NCBI GenBank assembly: GCA_003118195.1
Contig: BEXV01002115.1
Coordinates: 33,146-45,121 of the forward strand
Direction: 5' to 3'
Origin: Hemicentrotus pulcherrimus
Taxonomy: Eukaryota; Echinodermata; Echinoidea; Camarodonta; Strongylocentrotidae
DNA length: 11,976 nt
Each line of letters begins with the position of its first letter. The first letter of the stretch is position 1. Of the stretch, positions 1 to 6,700 are shown piece by piece. Below the pieces are notes generated by a model. The model searched no databases, was not told the DNA's origin, and saw nothing but the letters and a program-made list of their open reading frames with translations. A program made the translations under genes and the position numbers.

Positions 1-145
1 GGACTTTCCCTTTAAAGTATTTTCACCCTAGCTTTAGCCAAGCTGCCCCTGAGCTGCTGAAACGTTTCTTTTATTTAACAAAATATATATAAAAAGAATG
101 AAGAAATAATATGAAAACAAAAGTGAAGTTCGAGGACCAACCTAC
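1..145. other. CFAP45 intron 4, partial
   Basis: AT-rich sequence follows the exon 4 donor on the minus strand, with a short TA-rich run near 83-92. I see no further CFAP45 exon here. The next coding exon should lie to the left of the window. Confidence 0.6.
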
Positions 146-316
146 CTCATTCAAGTGTTTGATTTCATCTTCTTGTTCATCTTGTTGCTCCCTAGCCTTA
201 GCTAACAGGTATTCACCCTGCTCTTTAGCTTCTTCTTCTAGATCAGTCAACTTCTCATTCTTCTGTCTCTTTCTGTCTAAGGCTTGCATGTGAAGCTTGA
301 TTTCATTACTGGCATC
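146..316 (-). CDS. CFAP45: CFAP45 exon 4
   Basis: The exon spans 171 nt (57 codons) from the acceptor TTGATGCTAG (AG at 318-317) to the donor GTAGGT (145-140). It begins with Asp-Ala-Ser and runs as a continuous, highly charged helix containing KLTDLEEEAKE and EQQDEQEDEI. This is the start of the long coiled coil that spans most of CFAP45. Both ends are in phase 0. Confidence 0.9.
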
Positions 317-3300
317 CTAGCATCAAGAAAAAACACATAAGTATAATGTTGTTATAAGACGACACACTTCAGGGAGTTGTACATTGGTCTGGTTACTCTA
401 GTAGTACAATTGCTTGGTCAGCTGCTATCCTACATGTTCTTCAAAGTTCACCAACCAGGAAAAATTGTATAAAGAAAAACAGCTTTTCCTTTGCCCTTTA
501 AATTGGATGCAAATTTATTTATTGATGTATTTATATCTGATATTTAGACAGGGTGACTTATTATCACAAATAATGGTGGTCTTTCATGAGGCCTTGTTAA
601 GCATAATGAGGTACATTATAGTTTAACAAATATATATATGATAATGATATTAATAACAAAATCTTGAAGATAAATTCATAACAGCAATAAACAATAACTA
701 AGAACATATAAACAAAGTATTTGGTATCCTCGTCATAAAAGAGTGGTTTGTTTTGTTCAAGAAAGCATTGTTGTACAATTATGATATTTTAATTTAACAT
801 TATACCATGGACAGTAATTAGTTTTTAAATCCTCTGAAAAGTACATGTAACTACCGGGTAAAAGCATAATTCAGTAAGTATTAGACCTTGAACATGTACA
901 TGTACTTTAAAAGTTCAATTGTAATTATTTACATATTTACAACAACAACATAAATTACAGGATAGTAAATTACTGGATAATATGAACAAAATACAAATGT
1001 ATTTATAGCTGATAACACATAATATGAAATCATTCTTTAAGTTTAAAAAGCATTATACCGTCCTACATTCAGTGCTAAGAAAACAAACACTAAATTAAAT
1101 GCCTCTTGTCATTTTACAAATACAAATATGGACGCTTTAACCACAAAAAGCACAGAAAAGGGATAGTGTGAAGTCTAATGTCTAACCTGTTGTTTCTGTT
1201 TCTCTGCTTGTCTTCTCTTGAAGTCAGCGACCTTTTCATCATGTGACATGGTTCTAGCAGCGCCCATTATACGACGGTATTCATCAAACGGTAACACTAC
1301 AGACTGGCCTGATGGGTCTTCTTGAGCGACTCTGTATGGTGAAGAAACAAAACAACAATTGAAATAAAAGAATGAAAATAATGATAATAGAATGGTGATA
1401 ATAACTTTCATTTTAGTGAATAGAATAAAGTCAGGAGATCAGAAGAAGACTGAGTGATCAAATTAAACAAACTCAAAGGAAATTTTGATACCATGGAATT
1501 TTGGATTTCTTATTCTTAAATGTTCAGTAAGCGAAACTAAATTGACTTGCTCATTGCTATGTCACTTCCCTGTAATGATTTGAAAAGCATATTATGTTAG
1601 CCAAAACACTGACATAAACTGCCAATTATACTAGGACAACTTTCCATTGCTCTTAATATTCTCCAGTTCCTATTGAAAACACATTGATCAGAGGACTTAC
1701 ACAAGTTTACGAATCAGATCTTTAGTGATGACTTGAACTTCTTCCTTCTGTTTCTTCTTATTTCGTCCTCCGGAGGCTCTCCTGGGCTCCGTGGTCTCCG
1801 TAGGTTGTGTGTTCTTGTTGCTGCCATTCTTGTTGTTTGCTCCAAACAAGGATTCATCAACCTGAGATGTCTTACTAACGGTGTAGTACTGTCGGGTCTT
1901 CGCTCGCCGGGAGGCAGAGCTGGTTGAAGAGTCACTTATCACGCTGTGAGGCTGAGACAAATTAATCAAAACAAAACAAAAGTTAAAGAAAGAAGCTGCA
2001 GGTAGGGAAGGATGGTTACAAAAATGGATGGCATTTTGATTATAAAAAAAAAAATGCCCAAACTATATCTTACTTAATAGTCTTGGCACAGCAGTGTTTT
2101 AATTTTAAACAACAGACTTGTCAAAATATCTCTCTTGCCGTCTCCATCGTTTGTGCCAGTATAAGGATTTTTCGCATAAACAAGGATCGTCTTCGTAAGT
2201 GCGGAATGACACATCCCCAAAAATAAGGATCGTCCACATTTTTGCAGACATTTCAAATTTCTGATCCCCCCGTTGGCAATGCGAAAAAAACAGATTCTGC
2301 AATGATTTTCTTGATGCATTATACATCGACTTCGTACAGAGGCTTTTAGTTTCACGTTATGAGCGATAGATCCTTGGGAAGACGGACACCCCATAAAAAT
2401 AGACGGTGAACAGGGGATACTTTCTTACGAGGAAATCTGTTTTTTGCATAGCCAGCGCACGGTTCGGGAACCTGAAAGAAACCCGCAGTGCATCAATGAA
2501 AAAATGTGTATGAAAATGCAGACGTTCCTCATTTTAAGGAATGTCTGCGTTTACGCGGATCTCCTCATTTATGCAGACGATCCTCATTCTCCGACCAGCG
2601 AACCTAGGGAATATTAATTGCAAATTTTGCAATCAATCACAACTGACCGCCCTCTAAATTCTTCACATAAACCTATACTCTAGATCTAGACTTCTAGATC
2701 TAAGTTTAGGCCTGGCTTGGGGAATGTTGACAAATACGAGTTTTAACTAGAATTACCCATGCATACCAGACGGTTATTTCTGTCTAGAATCTAGACATCT
2801 GGGTTTACTTTTTTCTTGAGTTGAATTCTTGCTTCATCAATGTTCACTCAAAGAAGTTGCTGGCTATCCCATCCCGCACCCAAGTCTACCAGAACTCATT
2901 TTTCCCTCGGACAGCTACAGTAACTGTGCACTTTCGAAGATCACCCTTGACGCTACTCAGCTGGAGGGCTTCAAGGGAGCGCTTCCAGTTCCACCCAGCA
3001 TCTAGACCAAGAACTAGATATTTTATTCCTCAGCACTAAATCCTGACTTATGGATCCTGCTGAGTATCGTCGTAGAAGTAGAAGTAGATCTAGAAGTATG
3101 TTCAATTTTTCAGGAAGAAGAAGCATCATCACACACACCACAAGGCCAGGGCAACCCGGCAAGGAACAAGCAGCTAGCGACAGCCGCAACAGCAGCACAA
3201 TGCACTAGGCTTAGGCTCAGAGAAGACGAACTGAACAAAAACAACACAAAACAACATCAAACATCACCATCAAAATCAAATTGTATGACTAGACTCTAGT

Positions 3301-3373
3301 ATGGACATTACAATAGTACGACTCTACGAATATCATATATGTGACTGGAAATCTATGTGTGTTCACTCACCAT
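146..3373 (-). CDS. CFAP45: CFAP45 5' part (4 exons)
   Basis: This is the N-terminal third of cilia- and flagella-associated protein 45 (CCDC19/NESG1), a coiled-coil microtubule inner protein of motile-cilium doublet microtubules. Coding pieces 3373-3371, 1951-1701, 1331-1187 and 316-146 join without a frame break to give 190 residues; the family is about 550 long, so the rest lies to the left of the window. Recognisable blocks, in order, are a Ser/Arg-rich N-terminus, VDESLFG (residues 32-38), VQVITKDLIRKLV (73-85), EDPSG (89-93), and the start of a charged helix with KLTDLEEEAKE and QEDEI. Human CFAP45 has VDESLFG, a similar QLITRDMVRELIV block, TEDPSGES and KLSDLEEVAKE in the same order. 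The low-complexity Asn/Thr/Lys stretch after VDESLFG is expected to vary between species. The gene is divergent to MRPL39 and shares its upstream region. Identity is firm; the first exon is a prediction. Confidence 0.93.
317..1186. other. CFAP45 intron 3, no gene seen
   Basis: An 870-bp AT-rich intron. I see short TGTACATGTA-type palindromic words near 841-905 and AT-rich runs, but no coding signal, RNA gene or clear transposon ends. Confidence 0.6.
1187..1331 (-). CDS. CFAP45: CFAP45 exon 3
   Basis: The exon spans 145 nt between the acceptor CACCATACAG (AG at 1333-1332) and the donor GTTAGA (1186-1181), which is a weaker donor. Its first base completes Val85. It encodes VAQEDPSGQS followed by a helical, charged segment ending in repeated Lys/Gln, and it closes in phase 0. 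The EDPSG block aligns with TEDPSGES of human CFAP45. Confidence 0.92.
1332..1700. other. CFAP45 intron 2, no gene seen
   Basis: A 369-bp AT-rich intron bounded by the exon 2 donor and the exon 3 acceptor on the minus strand. It shows nothing beyond ordinary intronic sequence. Confidence 0.6.
1701..1951 (-). CDS. CFAP45: CFAP45 exon 2
   Basis: The exon spans 251 nt, from the acceptor TTTGTCTCAG (AG at 1953-1952) to the donor GTAAGT (1700-1695). It encodes residues 2-84 plus two bases of Val85. It carries the diagnostic VDESLFG motif, an Asn/Thr/Pro-rich linker, a basic RNKKKQK patch and the VQVITKDLIRKLV block. The open frame continues upstream across the acceptor to 1969 without an ATG, so that extension is taken as intron. 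Confidence 0.92.
2159..2592. mobile_element. Foldback/MITE-like element with inverted motif arrays
   Basis: The left arm (about 2160-2247) and the reverse complement of the right arm (about 2512-2592) align over roughly 80-90 bp with scattered mismatches and small gaps. Both arms are built from a degenerate motif of about 20 bp close to AATRAGGATCGTCTGCATAAA. Plus-strand copies begin near 2161, 2181 and 2223; minus-strand copies lie near 2590, 2570 and 2536. A spacer of about 260 bp separates the arms. I could not find a clear target-site duplication, so the exact ends and the superfamily are unknown. Confidence 0.55.
2678..3300. repeat. CTAG/TCTAGA/AGATCT-enriched stretch
   Basis: Short palindromic words cluster here: CTCTAGATCTAGACTTCTAG (2678-2697, continuing ATCT), TCTAGAATCTAGACATCT (2783-2800), TCTAGACC near 3001, AACTAGAT near 3012, AGATCTAGAAG near 3087 and ACTAGACTCTAG near 3287. 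Similar words recur at 4733-4753 and 4859-4866. There is no fixed period, so it is not a simple tandem repeat. Confidence 0.6.
3371..3373 (-). CDS. CFAP45: CFAP45 exon 1, coding part (ATG only)
   Basis: Reading the minus strand, an ATG (3373-3371) is followed at once by the strong donor GTGAGT (3370-3365). The preceding context is TGTCAAAT. Splicing here to the acceptor at 1953-1952 puts CCT (Pro) directly after Met in phase 0, so the protein begins Met-Pro, as in human CFAP45. No ATG precedes the conserved blocks in frame within exon 2, so an upstream start exon is required. The 5' UTR would extend rightward into 3374 and beyond. This rests on splice-site quality, phase and the Met-Pro match; no transcript is available. 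Confidence 0.65.
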
Positions 3374-3729
3374 ATTTGACAACTTTTTTCACGATCTGTC
3401 TTTTCGTCAAAATAGTTTACTCCTGCCAATTGAAAAATACTTCGATGTCAATTATTACGTAGCTGCTGCGCTAGTACATTCATTAATTGTCAACACACAC
3501 AGTACATGCGCGGGCCTAATACATGCAGTACGTACACTCTATTTACAGGGCGTTGCTATGGATTGGGCATTGTGTGTTAGAAGGTAGAGTGGTAACAAAT
3601 ATTCGGAAGTATCGCGAACCAAATCCTAGTACGAGTTGGACAGAGAAACTTGACTGGTAGAAAAGGTCAAAGTTCAAACGTGCTCCCGCAGGACTTAAAC
3701 TTACGAAAAAGTAAGAATTAGCAGTCAAA
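3374..3729. promoter_or_regulatory. Bidirectional CFAP45-MRPL39 promoter region
   Basis: These 356 bp separate the divergent start codons. Visible elements are an ETS-type core CGGAAGT (3604-3610), an inverted CCAAT box ATTGG (3562-3566), an RFX/X-box-like half GTTGCTATGG (3552-3561), a second possible half GGTAAC (3591-3596), and CATGCGCG (3505-3512), which resembles part of an NRF-1 site. No TATA box is evident at a sensible place. ETS/GABP and NRF-1 sites are typical of nuclear genes for mitochondrial proteins, and RFX X-boxes are typical of ciliary genes. Both associations fit the two genes, but each single site is short and could occur by chance. Transcription starts are not visible. Confidence 0.65.
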
Positions 3730-3778
3730 ATGCGGCATTTGAAAGGATACAAAGAATTGATTTCTTTACTTAGCAGAC
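3730..3778 (+). CDS. MRPL39: MRPL39 exon 1
   Basis: The ATG at 3730 sits in a good context (TCAAAATGC) and opens 16 codons plus one base before the strong donor GTAAGT (3779-3784). The single C joins the GT that opens exon 2 to make Arg17. The peptide MRHLKGYKELISLLSR then reads into RLSTS, a basic amphipathic presequence with a likely processing motif. Short first exons that encode the import signal are common in such genes. It was chosen over other upstream ATGs because of this phase match and position. Confidence 0.8.
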
Positions 3779-6700
3779 GTAAGTATTCAAAAAATTGTTA
3801 AAAATCTTAAGAATCGTCATAGACATTGAGGAAGCTGCAAATAACTCTGAATATTATATATCACAAATTCGCAGCTACTCTTCAAAATAGTCCCACACGT
3901 AAAAATTCATGCTGTACTGTACACAAATATGGCAACAACGGGTGATTGAAATTGAACTTGAATGCCTCCGATCCCTTTTTCAATTTAACGTCTGTTCCTG
4001 TTAAGATACCACCCATCAGCATTCAAATTAATAAACCGCTTTTTATTCCTTGTCTCCTTCTTAATCTAATGGCTAATGCAAAAGTGTTAGGCAACAGTGG
4101 CATCAGTGCAGCTGCAGACTGCAGTGCAGTGTGATTTTTGTTGTTGTTGTTTTGGTTAGGATCATCTAGAGCAGGCCTTCTCAACTAGTTTATTAGGAGC
4201 GCCAAAACAAAAATATATTGAGGTTGAAGTGCCAACCTGTATGCTTGATGACTGTGTTGCGAGGGGCGTAGCGACAGAGCCAATACCGGGTGGGGTCCAG
4301 GGGACGAAGCCACCAGAAGCTGGTGGATTTTAGGGCTTTTTTAATTAAGGCCCAGATGTAGCATTTTTAACACCTTTTTGTTCCATAAAACATCAATCAT
4401 AATTTCATATTGATGTAAAATAATTAGTACAATTCCTGGCTAAAATCTACACTGAAAGTGAATTTATATGTAGTTATTTTGGTGCAGTAAACATGGAAGA
4501 TGTCAAACTCAAGTGAAAATCAAACAAACAAAATAGCTTGCTTACATTTTGGGCTCAACTTCGACTTTGACTTTTTGATTTTGCCGATTTTTATAATTTG
4601 AAAATATAGTTTTTTCAATTTTTTCTTTCTTAAATTTTGTATTTTTATATATTTTTTGGGGGAACAGTCACGCCCCACTCCGACTGACCCCAAGCGCCAC
4701 GAGTGGCGCGCGCCGCCAGTTGAGAAGGCCTGATCTAGAGTCTAGGTCTAGACCCTGGAGCGGCGGTTCAGGCTAGCCTAGGTGTTTATCATTCAAAAAG
4801 TGAATATTTACATCTAATGAATAAAATAAAATACAAAATTAGACTTTGATTTATTTTTCTAGATCTACCGGTAATTAAAAAATATGAAAAAAAGTCAAAC
4901 TTTACTTAAACCAAATGATGAGAGTCTCTGCCTCTCTTCGACTTACATGTAGCTCTTGCCTCATATACTAGTATTTGATGGTACAACACATAGAAATAGT
5001 AAAATTGGAAAAAGAGAGACAGATTGTTCAGTCTATCAAATAATTCTATCAATTAAAAAAAAAAAAAATCTAAAGCCTAAGGTTTTTAACATGTTTAAAG
5101 ACATGTTTATCAAATAGAAATTGTGAAGCTCAAATAACAATTACCAAAGTCAAATATAGTAACATAGGTACCGAGGGAACACTGGAGAGAGAGAGAGCAT
5201 ATGAGTTTAAAACAAATCCATTGTGAACATGAAATAAACTATCATGATAAATGGCAACAGACTCATGCAAGTCAACCACTTCAAATATCTAGGCAGTGTG
5301 CTGACTGAGGATGGCAAGTCTGCCAAAGAGGTCAACTTGCGCTCAGCTCTGACAAGAGCTGCCTTCTTTCAAAGACAAAATATCCTGATGAGCCACAACA
5401 TTGATCTTAGTTTGAGAAAACGTCTTGTGAAGTCCCTAGTATGGAGTGTACTGTTGTATGGGGCTGAGACGTGGACACTCACTAAAAAGGACATGCAGCG
5501 ATTGGAGGCGGTCGAAATGTGGTGCTGGCGCAAATTACTAGGTGTGTCTTGGAGGGACAGAGTCTCAAATGAAGAGGTGTTGCATCGAGCTCAAGAAAGG
5601 CGGATGCTGATTCAAACGATTAGAGAGAGACAGAAGAAATGGCTTGGACACATAATGCGGCATGATGAGGGTTTGATGCTCAGAGTCATAGAAGGTCGTA
5701 TCCATGGAAAGAAGAAGAGGGGAAGACCTCGTAAAGGCTTTCTAGACGATGTTATCACACAGTGTGGAGCAACAGGATATGAAACGATGAAACGTTTGGC
5801 CCAAGACCGAGGAACTTGGAGAGAAACTCGGAGAGACACTTGATATAGAATTTTGAATGGGTCACTGAACCTGTCATAAACTGACAGATCACTATTGATG
5901 GTGAACATGAATGATATCAATGGAATGAGAAAGTAAGGAACACAAAATTATAAAAAGAGAGAGAGAAAAAAATCTAAGATTAAGACCACACCAGCAATGC
6001 TAATAAGGAAGACACCCATTCAAAGCTTTTCTAAAAATGTCTGTTTCAGCATTTTACCACAGATGTAACAGATTCAATGTTAATAGAAACAGATTATCAT
6101 GCCATATCTTGCAGCATACTTAAAGGGATTGTTTAAAAATGTTAAATCTGAGATGCATAGAGTCAGACCTACGTGTTATCAGTGCCTGTGATATGGTGTT
6201 ATATATTGAAGCCCTAAAAAACTGCACTTCACAATGATCAAGAAGTGCCTCAAAAAAAGTATTAACCTTTGGGTGACAGGTTTTACCATACTTATTTCCC
6301 CAATGGACTGTAGTGCTATAAAAACTGTTTGGCAAACCCAAAATTTGATTTTGATTTTCAATCATAAATATCTTGATAATCAGACAGGCGATCAGCTTGT
6401 AAAAGTAAAGGGGTTCCTGACTAACCTAAAGGTTTATAATTATCATTGTGGCATGAGCTAAATCAAGGATTTTTTAAAAGGATCTAAGACAAAGTTACCG
6501 GATCCTAAAATGCTTTCATGGTTTAATTCTACTCTTCATCAAGGCTGTGCATAACCGTGTAATGAGGTACTCGAGTACACTCCCAGTCTCACAGACGAAT
6601 ACTAGAATATTCAACTACTTGTCACAGCCTTACCAGTACTCTGCATGTACGCTGTATTTTTTATCTCTCCATCTTACCCTCCATTTAGGTTTGTCCACGA

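Larger units (their letters stand above)
1952..3370. other. CFAP45 intron 1
   Basis: A 1,419-bp intron between the ATG-only exon and exon 2. It holds a foldback repeat (about 2159-2592) and then a stretch (2678-3300) unusually rich in CTAG/TCTAGA/AGATCT words. Open frames at 2074-2394 and 2971-3198 on the minus strand have no recognisable homology and look like chance. Confidence 0.6.
3779..6688 (+). other. MRPL39 intron 1
   Basis: A 2,910-bp intron. From left to right it holds plain AT-rich sequence, a GCAG-rich palindromic patch (about 4100-4132), the complete hAT-type MITE (4172-4732), a CTAG-rich flank (4733-4753), a poly-A run (5056-5069), a (GA)n tract (5185-5197), a truncated LINE (about 5234-5900), another (GA)n tract (5957-5966) and otherwise featureless sequence. 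Confidence 0.7.

Noticed and set aside
1697..1969. Start of CFAP45 at 1969 within exon 2
   Set aside because: The codon at 1969-1967 is TTG, not ATG. The acceptor CAG at 1954-1952 and the Met-Pro junction from 3371 give a better model.
2074..2394. A 106-codon minus-strand open frame in CFAP45 intron 1
   Set aside because: It lies inside the foldback element, shows no recognisable domain, and its frame reads through the repeat arm motifs. It is most likely a chance frame.
2971..3198. A Leu-rich minus-strand frame resembling a signal peptide
   Set aside because: It has no homology that I recognise. The Leu run comes from GAAGAAG/CAGCAG-like repeats, and the segment lies within the predicted intron 1 of CFAP45.
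4100..4135. GCAG/CTGCAG-rich palindromic patch
   Set aside because: Short and imperfect with no matching partner. It could be ordinary low-complexity sequence next to the hAT insertion.
6547..6688. Open frame extending upstream of MRPL39 exon 2 with an ATG at 6547
   Set aside because: The extension is an intronic pyrimidine-rich sequence ending in a good acceptor. Exon 1 at 3730-3778 supplies a phase-matched presequence.
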